Source: an uncultured Eubacteriales bacterium (GTDB taxonomy: Bacteria; Bacillota; Clostridia; Peptostreptococcales; Anaerovoracaceae). From it: a DNA stretch of 54,430 bases. Within the stretch, counting starts at the first letter, position 1. Every line of letters begins with the position of its first letter. The DNA lies in contig CASEOD010000046.1 of NCBI GenBank assembly GCA_949289445.1, positions 1 through 54,430 of the forward strand, written 5' to 3'. Below the pieces are notes generated by a model. It did no database searches. It was not told the origin of the DNA and was given only the letters and a program-made list of their open reading frames with translations. Position numbers and translations under genes: made by a program. Shown piece after piece: positions 36,111-44,689 of the stretch.

Positions 36111-37217
36111 TTATTTTCTCTTTCGCTGCCGGAAAGGCACATAATCCACATCAATACCGAAGTGTCTCGGCCCGAATACCTCGAGTCCCTTCTCACATTT
36201 CCAGATTTCCGGAGCAGGCAGTACAATGACATTGATCTCGTCACCCACTTCAAAGTCAGGAGTTGTCATCGGATTGCCGTTCTTATCGATCATACAGATC
36301 AGATCAGGAACAGTCACATCCGGCTCACCGTTCCTGAAGGAAGCGATATTTTCATTTTTGAACGTGATACGATAAGACTCTCCCCGGTATTCCTTTATTC
36401 CGTCCAGATAAATATCCCCAAACTGAAAACCGTCTCTCAGCTCCCATGGCATGGCGCTGACTGTACCACGGAACAGCACTTCTCCGTCGCAGGCGTCTGA
36501 GATTACCGAAGCTGCATCCTGCTTCTCCTCTCCGGCTTTTCTAAGCAGTCTGCCGATTTTCAAAGCATAAGTGATTGCGCCGGAAATAATCGCGTTTTTG
36601 TACTGCCTTATGGTCATCGGATGATCACTGACACTGATATCATCCCCACTGACTGTGGCAACGGCACGAACCAGTGTTTCGATACGAAGATCATCCAGCA
36701 TTTCTCTGAAGATCATCACCTCACCGAATTTTGTAACCACTGCCATCGGTGCGCTTGGAAGATCTTTTATATAAAAAGTGGACTGAGAGAGTTCCGGTAC
36801 CGCTCTTCCCGCAGGGTCTCCGTCGGCCAGCGGAATGTCCAGAAGACATGCGATGTGTAGCGCCTCAGCAGTATTCATCCCTCCCATTTCCGAAGAAGAT
36901 ACAGCGGCAAACTTATGACCGATTTCTTTTTCCAGAGCGTGAAATGCCATCACAGCAGAAGATTCCACTTTCGGAAGCCGATCAAGTTCAGGAGGCAGTG
37001 GTGCGCCGACAGCGGCCGGTGCTCCGCATCCGTAAGGAATGGTAATATAGCCGTCTTCCGGCAGCTCATCCAGATCTGCAACTTTTAAGGTTCTTCCTTT
37101 CTCAAAATCTTCCTTCATAATTTGAAGACCGTGCTCCAGCTTGCCGCCCCCTCCGGTACCCAGCAGTGTGCAGCCCAGCAGCAGATCTTTCATGTCCTGT
37201 TTCTCTAATGTAATCAT
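36111..37217 (-). CDS. DUF917 / S-methyl-thiohydantoin desulfurase-like protein (copy 1)
   Basis: A 368-residue protein of the family formerly called DUF917. Hallmarks are the N-terminal LGTGGGG loop (~18-24), GCGAPAAVG, EMGGMNTAEALH, GDPAGRAVPEL and the C-terminal CMIDKNGNPMTTPDFEVGDEINVIVLPAP. At least one characterised member, to my knowledge, acts on S-methyl thiohydantoin; otherwise the family is poorly known. The second of three possible starts is used, eight bases after GGGGAGG. It follows its paralogue by 17 bases. Confidence 0.85.
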   Translation of the reverse strand: MITLEKQDMKDLLLGCTLLGTGGGGKLEHGLQIMKEDFEKGRTLKVADLDELPEDGYITIPYGCGAPAAVGAPLPPELDRLPKVESSAVMAFHALEKEIGHKFAAVSSSEMGGMNTAEALHIACLLDIPLADGDPAGRAVPELSQSTFYIKDLPSAPMAVVTKFGEVMIFREMLDDLRIETLVRAVATVSGDDISVSDHPMTIRQYKNAIISGAITYALKIGRLLRKAGEEKQDAASVISDACDGEVLFRGTVSAMPWELRDGFQFGDIYLDGIKEYRGESYRITFKNENIASFRNGEPDVTVPDLICMIDKNGNPMTTPDFEVGDEINVIVLPAPEIWKCEKGLEVFGPRHFGIDVDYVPFRQRKRK

Positions 37218-37234
37218 AATCATGTCCTCCCCTA

Positions 37235-38338
37235 TTAACGATTTCTTCTATCAAAAGGAATATACTCCTCATCAATTCCAAAATACTTCGGTCCCAGAAC
37301 AGCAAGGCCCTCTTTTGTCGTCCAGGGCTCCGGCGCCGGTAAAACTATCACGGTCATCTCCAGTCCGGGCTGACAGACCGGATTGGTTACCGGTTTTCCG
37401 TCTCTGTCAATCATACAGATAAGATCCGGCACCGTCGCCGCAGCTTTGCCATTCAGGTAGACCACAAGATTCTCATTCTTATATACAATCCTGCAGTTCT
37501 GCCCCGCATAATCTTCCCGTCCGTCCAGATAAATTTCACCACAGTCAAAGCCTCCTCTGCACTCCCACGGCGCTTCCTTTACAATGCCGCGGAACAGAAC
37601 TGCCCCGTTCTGTGTTTCTGCAACGGCGGCAGCCGCATCTTCCCCTTTTTCCCCGGCTTTCCTCAGAGTTCTTCCGATGTCCAGCGCATTGGAAATTGCG
37701 CCGGTTATAATGCAATCCCGGTATTCCCGTCCTGTCATGGGATGATCACAGACACTGATTTCGTCGCCGCTGACACATGCCATGGCCCGAACCAGCGCCT
37801 CAGCCCGAAAATCATCAGCCACTTCTTTCAGAATCACCACATCTCCGAATTTTGTGGCTGCAGAAAGAGGCGCAATAGGCTTATTCTGCAGATAGTAGGT
37901 GGAGTGAATCAGCTCCGGCACCGATCTTCCGGCAGGATCTCCGTCAGCCAGCGGCAGTCCCAGCAGGCAGGCGACGTGCATAGCCTCTGCTGTGTTGGCT
38001 CCGCCAAGTTCTGTGGAAGCCACCGCGCAGAACTTCACATTCATAAAGGTTTCCAGTCCATGAAAAGCCAGCGCTGCGGGAGAACCCTCCACTGCTGCAT
38101 GATTTTCCCCATTTTCACAGTGACCTTTCTCTGCAGAAGGCGCGCCACAGCCATAGGGAGTCGCCACATAGCTGTCATCCGGAAGTTCCGCCGGCGAAAT
38201 CAGTTTCAGAGTCTCTCCTTTATTAAAGTGCTCCTGCATCATGGCAAGTCCTTCTTCCACGCTGCCGCCTCCTCCGGTGCCGAGCACTCCGCATCCGTAA
38301 AGAAGATCTCTCATATCCTGTACGGTCAGTTCTCTCAT
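37235..38338 (-). CDS. DUF917 / S-methyl-thiohydantoin desulfurase-like protein (copy 2)
   Basis: A 367-residue paralogue of the next gene with the same motifs: LGTGGGGSVEEG, GCGAPS, ELGGANTAEAMH, GDPAGRSVPEL and CMIDRDGKPVTNP. The two copies are clearly related but diverged, so they may form a heteromer or act on successive or different substrates. The start (MRELTVQ) lies one base after the permease stop codon, with GGGAGG inside the permease end, so translation is coupled. The longer upstream reading overlaps the permease gene and is rejected. Confidence 0.85.
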   Translation of the reverse strand: MRELTVQDMRDLLYGCGVLGTGGGGSVEEGLAMMQEHFNKGETLKLISPAELPDDSYVATPYGCGAPSAEKGHCENGENHAAVEGSPAALAFHGLETFMNVKFCAVASTELGGANTAEAMHVACLLGLPLADGDPAGRSVPELIHSTYYLQNKPIAPLSAATKFGDVVILKEVADDFRAEALVRAMACVSGDEISVCDHPMTGREYRDCIITGAISNALDIGRTLRKAGEKGEDAAAAVAETQNGAVLFRGIVKEAPWECRGGFDCGEIYLDGREDYAGQNCRIVYKNENLVVYLNGKAAATVPDLICMIDRDGKPVTNPVCQPGLEMTVIVLPAPEPWTTKEGLAVLGPKYFGIDEEYIPFDRRNR

Positions 38339-38339
38339 A

Positions 38340-39602
38340 TCATTTCGCCTCCCTGGACCGAGACGGCATAAACCGCTCCACAATTATGTAGGCAACCATT
38401 GATATGATGATACCGGTCCAGGCATATGCCAGAAGATAAGCAGCTACTGCGCCTACGGCCCAGCTGATCACACCGACCCAGCAGGTTCCTTCAACAGAAT
38501 GCCAGTTCTGAGGCTTTCCCTTTCCCACAATCCAGTAATCCGCAATCATTACGCCGCCTACCGGACACACCAGATATGCCAGAAAGCTGAGAAATGCCTC
38601 AACGTGATCCAGTACTCCAAAAGCGCCCAACAGTGTTCCGATTACGCCGGCAACGATGGTTACTTCCCGTCTGCGGTGATCGGGCATATTAAAGGCCATG
38701 ACCACATCCAGTCCTCCGCTGTAAATATTGGAGGAATTTGTAGTCCAGGTAGAAAGAATAATCGATAAAATTCCCATAAACGGAAGTCCAACCTGAATCA
38801 GCACCATACTGATGTCATATTCGTTGGAAATCTTTGTCAGAATCGCCCCCAGAGAAAGGGTAATCACAGCGATAGGCAGTACACCCCAGATTGTTGATTT
38901 TGCGGTTTCGGCTCTGTTTCTCTGAAAGCGGGAAACATCGGCAGCCGTAACAACTCCTACAGCATAAAAATCAAATGCAAGGCTGACCCCCGCCATGAAG
39001 CTCATTCCTCTTTCCACCTCAGCGTTGGCGCTTTCAAAACCGTATTCCCGAATGGCAAGAACAGTTCCCACTGCCATCACTATGAGCAGAAACGGAATTG
39101 AAACGGCGTTCAGCTTTTCCATAGCCCGCATACCGTATACTGCGGTAATCAGCATGATCAGGCCCCAGAGAATATTGGAAGCCAGCAGCGGAAAGTGAAT
39201 ATTGAAAGTCTCTGCCATAAAATTAGTAAAAGCATCTCCGCAGATTTCATTGGTGATACCGAACCACCCCACCAGGTTTATGGCAAAAACCACGCTGACC
39301 AGATACCTTGCTCCTGTTTTTCCAAAACAGGACTCAGAAAGTGTGCAGGAGGCCAGCCCCAGATCACTGCCTGCAAATCCTATTATCGTCATAAAAATGA
39401 CAACCAGCAGATTCCCCAGCGCGCCTGACAGAATCGCCTCTCCCAGCGGCATGGCTTCTGCCAGCAGTGCCCCTTCCAGAAATGAAGAAGCGCAGACACA
39501 GATACCCGCCTGTACCAGTGCCAGAGAAATCCAGCTCTGCCGCTCTTCTTTCGGAATCGGCGCCAGCGCATTGGCTTCTACGTGTTTTTGTTTCTCACCC
39601 AT
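38340..39602 (-). CDS. NCS1-family purine/cytosine/hydantoin-type permease
   Basis: A 420-residue membrane protein with about 12 hydrophobic helices and the CodB/NCS1 pattern. This includes GAxLGNLLVV (SGALGNLLVVIFMTIIGFAG), GWFGITNEICG and the WTTNSSNIYSGGLDVVMAF segment. NCS1 carriers import nucleobases, hydantoins or allantoin with Na+ or H+. As first gene of an operon with two DUF917 enzymes it probably imports their cyclic ureide or hydantoin-like substrate. AAAGGAG precedes the ATG and a TATACT -10-like hexamer lies about 40 bases upstream. Confidence 0.9.
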   Translation of the reverse strand: MGEKQKHVEANALAPIPKEERQSWISLALVQAGICVCASSFLEGALLAEAMPLGEAILSGALGNLLVVIFMTIIGFAGSDLGLASCTLSESCFGKTGARYLVSVVFAINLVGWFGITNEICGDAFTNFMAETFNIHFPLLASNILWGLIMLITAVYGMRAMEKLNAVSIPFLLIVMAVGTVLAIREYGFESANAEVERGMSFMAGVSLAFDFYAVGVVTAADVSRFQRNRAETAKSTIWGVLPIAVITLSLGAILTKISNEYDISMVLIQVGLPFMGILSIILSTWTTNSSNIYSGGLDVVMAFNMPDHRRREVTIVAGVIGTLLGAFGVLDHVEAFLSFLAYLVCPVGGVMIADYWIVGKGKPQNWHSVEGTCWVGVISWAVGAVAAYLLAYAWTGIIISMVAYIIVERFMPSRSREAK

Positions 39603-39715
39603 AGTCGTTCTCCTTTCAGAATTTTCTTTTAACAGAGTATATCATTTTCTGATAATTTTGTCTTTAAGCCGCAGAATAAGATTTTATGATTTTTTTGTGC
39701 TCGTGCATAAAAAAA

Positions 39716-39744
39716 TTGCCACGGAGTTAAAATCGTGTTACCAT
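39716..39744 (+). promoter_or_regulatory. Candidate promoter of the second PucR gene
   Basis: TTGCCA and TACCAT are separated by 17 bases, ending about 20 bases before the PucR ATG. Both hexamers are imperfect and the predicted transcript start falls almost at the AGGAGG site, giving a very short leader. Confidence 0.4.
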
Positions 39745-39764
39745 TGATTCAGGAGGAAAAATCT

Positions 39765-41378
39765 ATGAGTATTACTGTCAGAGACTGTCTGAAGCTGCCG
39801 TCCCTGAGCCTGGGACGTGTTATTGCAGGCCATAAGGGTTTGGATAACATTGTATCCACTGTTTCGGTGCTGGAATTTGATGATCCCGATGAGGATGAAG
39901 ATACCCCGGATAACGAACTGATCGCATTGAATGAACTGCTGATCTCTGCCTTTTTCTGCGTTCGTAATGATGTAGATGCACAATGCAGTCTGATCCGCAA
40001 AAGTAAAAAATGGGGCGATATCGGTCTGGTTCTCTTTTATTCTGATATCATTCTGGGTTCTCTGGACAAACGCCTGATAGAAACTGCCGATATGCTCGAT
40101 TTCCCTATTATTCTCCTTCCGGAAAAAAATATGGGTCTGAAATACAGTGACGTGATCAATGATGTTATGGAAGCCATCTTTTATGATCGGCGCATGAAAA
40201 ATCACTTTGTCACCAGCGCCATAGAAAGACTTTCTCAGACGGCGGAGGAAAAGCGGACACCTTCCCTTGCGCTGAGCCTGGCCAGCGATTACGGCAGAGC
40301 CAGTTTTTTTCTATGTGATGAGGCCTGTCACATTATCGCTTCATCTTACTGGCCTATGAACAACTACGAAGATCTGAACATTGTGAAAGAAATAATTTCC
40401 GATCCGGAGAGCCGAGGAACCTCCTCAATTGAGGAAACATATCATATTTCCTTTTTCCGTACTTCTTTCACAGAGAGGAAGCAGAACCGGCTGATTCTCT
40501 GCGCTGTCAGTCACCACGACAGGCTCAATTCTGTAATCATGAGCGAGGTGGCGGAACTGATTCAGCTGTTTACCGCCTTATGGAATTACAATCTCAATGT
40601 AGCCTCCAAAGAAGCAGTTATCCCCGCCCTCTTTGACGGCCGGAAGGAGCTTTCGGATCACATCTGCCGCTCTACAGGTATTGAAAAAGAACTGTATAAC
40701 CGGATTCTGATTTTGGAGCCCCGGACATACACGGTTGAAAAGGCAGAGAATAAAGATCCCCTTTCCGTCCTCCTTCCCAAAATTCGCAGTCTGTTCCTGG
40801 ATGCAGACTGTCCGCTCATCTGTGATATGCTGGGAAGTCATATGGTACTCCTTTACCCTGCCGGCACGCAGCCGCGGTCACAGCTTCTGGAATCGGATCT
40901 TCATGACTTTATCAGCAGTCATGAAGAGTTCAGCGCCTGCACTTCATGGACCGGCACAAATCTCTTTGAATCTGCGCCGGAATTTTATCGGGAATACTCG
41001 GAGGGCAAGCACATTCTCCAAAAGATTTATCCCCGAAAAATATTCTTCACAGCCGAGGATGTTCACTATGCTTCAAAGATACGCAAACTCTGTCAGTCTC
41101 TGGATCAGGAAAAAGAGCACTGTCTGCAGATTCTACGGCCTGTGCTTTCCGATCGGGAGCCGGATCTGATCAAGACTCTGGCATGCTACCTTCTGGATGC
41201 GGATTCCATGCTGAAGAAAACCGCAGAGCTGATGTTTGTGCACAGAAACACTGTCCTGTACAGGCTGAACAGAATCCGGACACTACTGGGATGTGATCTG
41301 GCAAAAATGCCGGCAGCATACGATATTTACATGGCAGTCTCCCTTTACCGTCTGGAGCTATTCACCGAAGATGACTGA
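39765..41378 (+). CDS. PucR-family regulator (full-length type)
   Basis: A 537-residue regulator. Residues ~1-135 are the PucR N-terminal domain (ITVRDCLKLPSLSLGRVIAGHKGLD, typical opening). A middle CdaR/GGDEF-like region follows, and the C-terminal PucR helix-turn-helix includes LKKTAELMFVHRNTVLYRLNRI. The ATG at MSITVR has an excellent AGGAGG site. An in-frame ATG 30 bases earlier lacks one. It is transcribed away from the permease-DUF917 operon and most likely responds to its substrate. Confidence 0.92.
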   Translation: MSITVRDCLKLPSLSLGRVIAGHKGLDNIVSTVSVLEFDDPDEDEDTPDNELIALNELLISAFFCVRNDVDAQCSLIRKSKKWGDIGLVLFYSDIILGSLDKRLIETADMLDFPIILLPEKNMGLKYSDVINDVMEAIFYDRRMKNHFVTSAIERLSQTAEEKRTPSLALSLASDYGRASFFLCDEACHIIASSYWPMNNYEDLNIVKEIISDPESRGTSSIEETYHISFFRTSFTERKQNRLILCAVSHHDRLNSVIMSEVAELIQLFTALWNYNLNVASKEAVIPALFDGRKELSDHICRSTGIEKELYNRILILEPRTYTVEKAENKDPLSVLLPKIRSLFLDADCPLICDMLGSHMVLLYPAGTQPRSQLLESDLHDFISSHEEFSACTSWTGTNLFESAPEFYREYSEGKHILQKIYPRKIFFTAEDVHYASKIRKLCQSLDQEKEHCLQILRPVLSDREPDLIKTLACYLLDADSMLKKTAELMFVHRNTVLYRLNRIRTLLGCDLAKMPAAYDIYMAVSLYRLELFTEDD

Positions 41379-41452
41379 AAAGCATAAGGATGTCGCACAG
41401 ACTGAGCAAACCGGATTGAAGAGGAGAACAGCCTTTTTCACTCATATAAAAG

Positions 41453-41488
41453 AAAAGGTCACTTACCTGTCTGGCAATGACCTTTTTT
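41453..41488 (+). terminator. Terminator after the second PucR gene
   Basis: AAGGTCA and TGACCTT enclose a ~15-base loop and are followed by TTTT on the plus strand, about 75 bases past the PucR stop codon. Confidence 0.8.
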
Positions 41489-41542
41489 CATACTGTCTTA
41501 ATACCGGTTCAGACTTAGTCTGAACGCAGTTTATTTCATTTT

Positions 41543-41756
41543 TATGTATAAACAGAACCGGGGAAAATTAACCCAAAAGCACAAAAACCTGATTTTATGT
41601 ATAAACCGCGGATCAGTCCATTCTCCCGTTTTCCATGAACAGAACGGCAAATGGTTTACCGGAAACCGAAAAATACAAAATACGGTCAACTTTTATTACG
41701 ATGTCTTGACAAAATTCCTCCTGCCAAAGCTGTCCGTCCCGCTTTTCTTATACACA
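41543..41756. other. Intergenic DnaA-box element (element B)
   Basis: The 417-base gap between the PucR gene and the CpXC gene contains one exact TTATACACA (41748-41756, plus strand). Two single-mismatch boxes lie on the minus strand (41543-41551 and 41596-41604). The block from CCGG at 41558 to the second box closely resembles element A at 22568-22611, including a TTAACC core. Beyond the PucR terminator the gap has no other recognised feature. Role in DnaA binding is inferred. Confidence 0.5.
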
Positions 41757-41795
41757 AAACAAGAAAATCCGCTTATTCGGTTAAGTTTCACTTTT

Positions 41796-42437
41796 TTACT
41801 CGACTTGAACCTTTGTCTCCAGCCATCGGTAGTCTACCTCGACATACTTGCCTGCAGGAACCGCCAGAGCCGGCAGATATTCATCTTTCAGCTTGTCATA
41901 GAGTTCCTCATCCAGATTGACGGTCAGCTGCTCTCCCGCTGCATTGGTATAATCCCACACAATAAAATATTCTTCTTCACCGTCAAGGAAAAACAGCAGA
42001 TCCTCTCTCCGGATATGAGGCCATTCGTCTTTAATATTTTCATAAACAAGCGCTTTATACAGTTCAATGACCCTGTCATCTCTGCCACATTCAAAAATCA
42101 GCAGCTTTTCCAGCAGTTCCGCGCCGCCTTCCACTACACGGAATACCGCTTCATCGTCAAGGTCAGACTCCGGAAGTTCCAGGCTGTTAAGCTGTTCCAG
42201 CAAGGAGTCATCATGCCCCGGCGCCATATAAACAGTCAGCTTTTTTGACGGATCCATATACATGATCGGATATTCAGCCAGAGTTTCATCACCGCATTCA
42301 GGACACTTGACTGTAAAAAACTGGCCGTTTATAATCTGTTCTTTATAGTCCGGATCAGTAGTAACGTCTACAAATTCATGCAGATTCATGATTATCTCAT
42401 GTCCGCATCCCGGACACTTAATTTTCTCTTTCTCCAT
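41796..42437 (-). CDS. CpXC-domain protein
   Basis: A 213-residue protein that starts MEKEKIKCPGCGHE and continues KCPECGDE. These two CPxC motifs define the CpXC family and suggest a zinc-binding knuckle in the N-terminal third. The rest is acidic and helical (LLEQLNSLELPESDLDDEAVF). The function of the family is not established. The start lies inside the end of scpB (20-base overlap), so the two are translationally linked. The longer upstream reading is rejected because it merely reads scpB in another frame. Confidence 0.82.
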   Translation of the reverse strand: MEKEKIKCPGCGHEIIMNLHEFVDVTTDPDYKEQIINGQFFTVKCPECGDETLAEYPIMYMDPSKKLTVYMAPGHDDSLLEQLNSLELPESDLDDEAVFRVVEGGAELLEKLLIFECGRDDRVIELYKALVYENIKDEWPHIRREDLLFFLDGEEEYFIVWDYTNAAGEQLTVNLDEELYDKLKDEYLPALAVPAGKYVEVDYRWLETKVQVE

Positions 42438-43017
42438 ATTCCACCTCTTCAATCGATATTTGCTCCATATTTTCCGTTTCCCCCTCAAATCCGACAGCGC
42501 CTTCAATGTCCTCAATTTCAGGCAGCTCCTTCAGCGAGGTGAATCCAAACTGCTTCAGAAAGATATCTGTAGTACCGTAAAGCATCGGTCTTCCGATTCC
42601 CTCAGACCTTCCTTTGACACAGATCAGTTCCTTCTTCATCAGCCCGTCAATCACCCGGTCACACTTGATTCCCCGGATGCTGTCAATCTCACCTTTTGTG
42701 ACCGGCTGTTTATATGCGATGATAGCCAGCACTTCCAGCGCTGACTGGGAAAGCTTTTTCACTTTGACCGGCGTACACAGACGCTCAATGAACTCTGCAT
42801 TTTCGGCACGGGTTACAAACTGGAACGCCTTTCCCACCTGTCTGATCACGATACCTCTTCCTTCCTGCTCATACTCTTCCTGCAGTTCCAGAAAGCAGGT
42901 CATGGCGTCTTCTTTACTGATATTGAATAAGTCCGCGCAAGTCTTCACATCAAGAGGCTGTCCCCAGATAAACATCATGGACTCAAAGGCGGACTTTATG
43001 GTTTTCTTACTGTTCAT
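42418..43017 (-). CDS. scpB: Segregation and condensation protein B
   Basis: A 199-residue kleisin-interacting protein with two winged-helix domains. Family segments include KKLSQSALEVLAIIAYKQPVTKGEIDSIRG and GRPMLYGTTDIFLKQFG. It dimerises on ScpA and forms the SMC condensin complex that organises the nucleoid. It overlaps scpA by 11 bases. The final ~25 residues are an acidic tail. Confidence 0.96.
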   Translation of the reverse strand: MNSKKTIKSAFESMMFIWGQPLDVKTCADLFNISKEDAMTCFLELQEEYEQEGRGIVIRQVGKAFQFVTRAENAEFIERLCTPVKVKKLSQSALEVLAIIAYKQPVTKGEIDSIRGIKCDRVIDGLMKKELICVKGRSEGIGRPMLYGTTDIFLKQFGFTSLKELPEIEDIEGAVGFEGETENMEQISIEEVEYGEREN

Positions 43018-43783
43018 GCTCTACGGTCCCTTCCATTTCTTTTTGTCCCGGAAGGACAAAAATCTCTCCATAAGTATGCGTCTGCTCTGCATCCAGATAT
43101 TTGTCCCTCATCATCTGCAGAACAGAAACAAAAGTCACGACAATATCGTAACGATCTTTTTTATCCGGAATCAGATCCCGAAGGCTGAGCCGCCGAAGTC
43201 CTTTGGACAGTGCAGAACAGAATCTCCGTCTGATGTAGTCCATCCTGCCTTCGATGGTGGCTTTCTGACGCTCTACACGGGTATAGTGAGCTCTCACATC
43301 CTCTTCTCTCTTTTTCTTTCGCAGAAACATCTCAAAGGCTGAGGCAAACTGTCTGATATCCAGCGAAAGATACTCGTCCGGTTCCTCCAGATATGCGGAA
43401 ATATCCTCCTGAGGCTTTTCAAAAATCAGAGACATTTCCTCTTCCCTCTCAGCCAGAATCTGTGCGCCTTTTTTGAAACGTTTGTACTCCAGCAGCCGTT
43501 CCACCAGCTCACTTCTCGGATCTTCTGTGACATTTTCCCCGTTTTCCTGAGAAACACGAGGCAGAATCATTCTGGACTTGATATCAATCAGCGTCGCAGC
43601 AAGAACCATGAATTCTGTGCCCACCGTCACATTCATCTCCTGCATAGTCTTCAGATAATCCAGATACTGACCGGTAATCTCCGAAATCTTTATGTCGTAT
43701 ATGCTCATCTGCGCATTTTCAATGAGGTAAACCAGCAGGTCAAAGGGTCCCTCAAAGGTCTGCAGTCTTACCTTATAACTCAT
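43007..43783 (-). CDS. scpA: Segregation and condensation protein A
   Basis: A 258-residue kleisin of the SMC-ScpAB complex. It opens MSYKVRLQTFEGPFDLLVYLIENAQMSIYDI, the conserved SMC neck-binding region, and ends with the winged helix FVSVLQMMRD. The ATG used overlaps the end of the EamA transporter gene by 11 bases; a longer reading would run 69 bases further into it. The transcription unit also contains scpB and the CpXC gene. Confidence 0.96.
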   Translation of the reverse strand: MSYKVRLQTFEGPFDLLVYLIENAQMSIYDIKISEITGQYLDYLKTMQEMNVTVGTEFMVLAATLIDIKSRMILPRVSQENGENVTEDPRSELVERLLEYKRFKKGAQILAEREEEMSLIFEKPQEDISAYLEEPDEYLSLDIRQFASAFEMFLRKKKREEDVRAHYTRVERQKATIEGRMDYIRRRFCSALSKGLRRLSLRDLIPDKKDRYDIVVTFVSVLQMMRDKYLDAEQTHTYGEIFVLPGQKEMEGTVEHEQ

Positions 43784-44687
43784 TGCCGCTCTTTTCCTCC
43801 TGAGCTGTGTAATAGTTGTAATAAAGAAGTCCGATAACCACAATGGCGCCACCGATAAGCTGCGTCAAATCAGGAATCTGTCCCAGAAAAATCACACCTA
43901 AAATAATGGAAAATACGCACTCTCCCGATTCCCATGCCGAAACATAAAGAGAGCTGACATGTCCCAGACACAGATTGAATACCGCATGAGCTCCAATCTG
44001 ACAAACCAGAGTCAGTCCTATAATATACAGATAGTCTGCAGTGCTGTAGCCGAAAACCGGGGTGCCCGTAGCAGCCATCCCCACTGCAAAACAGATCCAG
44101 CATGACAGGAACATCAGAAAAACATATACGGCTCCGGGCACATTTCTTCTCACTTCATTGCCGACGGTAAAATACAGCCCCATGAACATGGCAGCCGCAA
44201 ATGCCAGCACATTACCGGAAAAACTGCCGCTTGACGGCATTCTGTACTCCAGACCGGCAATGAGGGCTCCTCCGGCAAGAGCCAGTATAATGCCCAAAAT
44301 CGGTCTGATACCTACCTTTCGTCTGAAAACAAAAACAGTAACCAGAACGACAACCAGAGGATGAAGGGCTGCCAGTACAGAAGCACTGGCAATATCAGTC
44401 AGCTTTACGGCATTAAACCAGGTGAAAAAGTGAAGGAACAGAAACATCCCTGCTATAAATGTCCAGAAATAGTCCTTTTTTGATATGGTTTTCAATACAT
44501 CGCGCTGGTTCATCAGAACAGGAACCGCGAAAAACGGCAGTCCCAGACTAAGCCTCCAGAAACCGATAGCCATAGACGGCGCCTCTATCACACTTCCGAA
44601 AATCCCGGAAGAAGCGCCGGCCATCACGGCAAATACCACAATAATTTTTACATACCGGGCAAGAAAGCCCTTTTTCTCGTGTTCCAT
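43773..44687 (-). CDS. EamA/DMT-family transporter (copy 2)
   Basis: A 304-residue protein with about ten membrane helices in two EamA repeats (each ~130 residues). The second repeat begins around SGNVLAFAAAMFMGLYFTVGNE. Members export amino acids, nucleosides or other metabolites. It starts two bases after the preceding EamA gene ends. The two copies are only distantly similar. The substrate is unknown. Confidence 0.88.
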   Translation of the reverse strand: MEHEKKGFLARYVKIIVVFAVMAGASSGIFGSVIEAPSMAIGFWRLSLGLPFFAVPVLMNQRDVLKTISKKDYFWTFIAGMFLFLHFFTWFNAVKLTDIASASVLAALHPLVVVLVTVFVFRRKVGIRPILGIILALAGGALIAGLEYRMPSSGSFSGNVLAFAAAMFMGLYFTVGNEVRRNVPGAVYVFLMFLSCWICFAVGMAATGTPVFGYSTADYLYIIGLTLVCQIGAHAVFNLCLGHVSSLYVSAWESGECVFSIILGVIFLGQIPDLTQLIGGAIVVIGLLYYNYYTAQEEKSGNEL

Positions 44688-44689
44688 TA

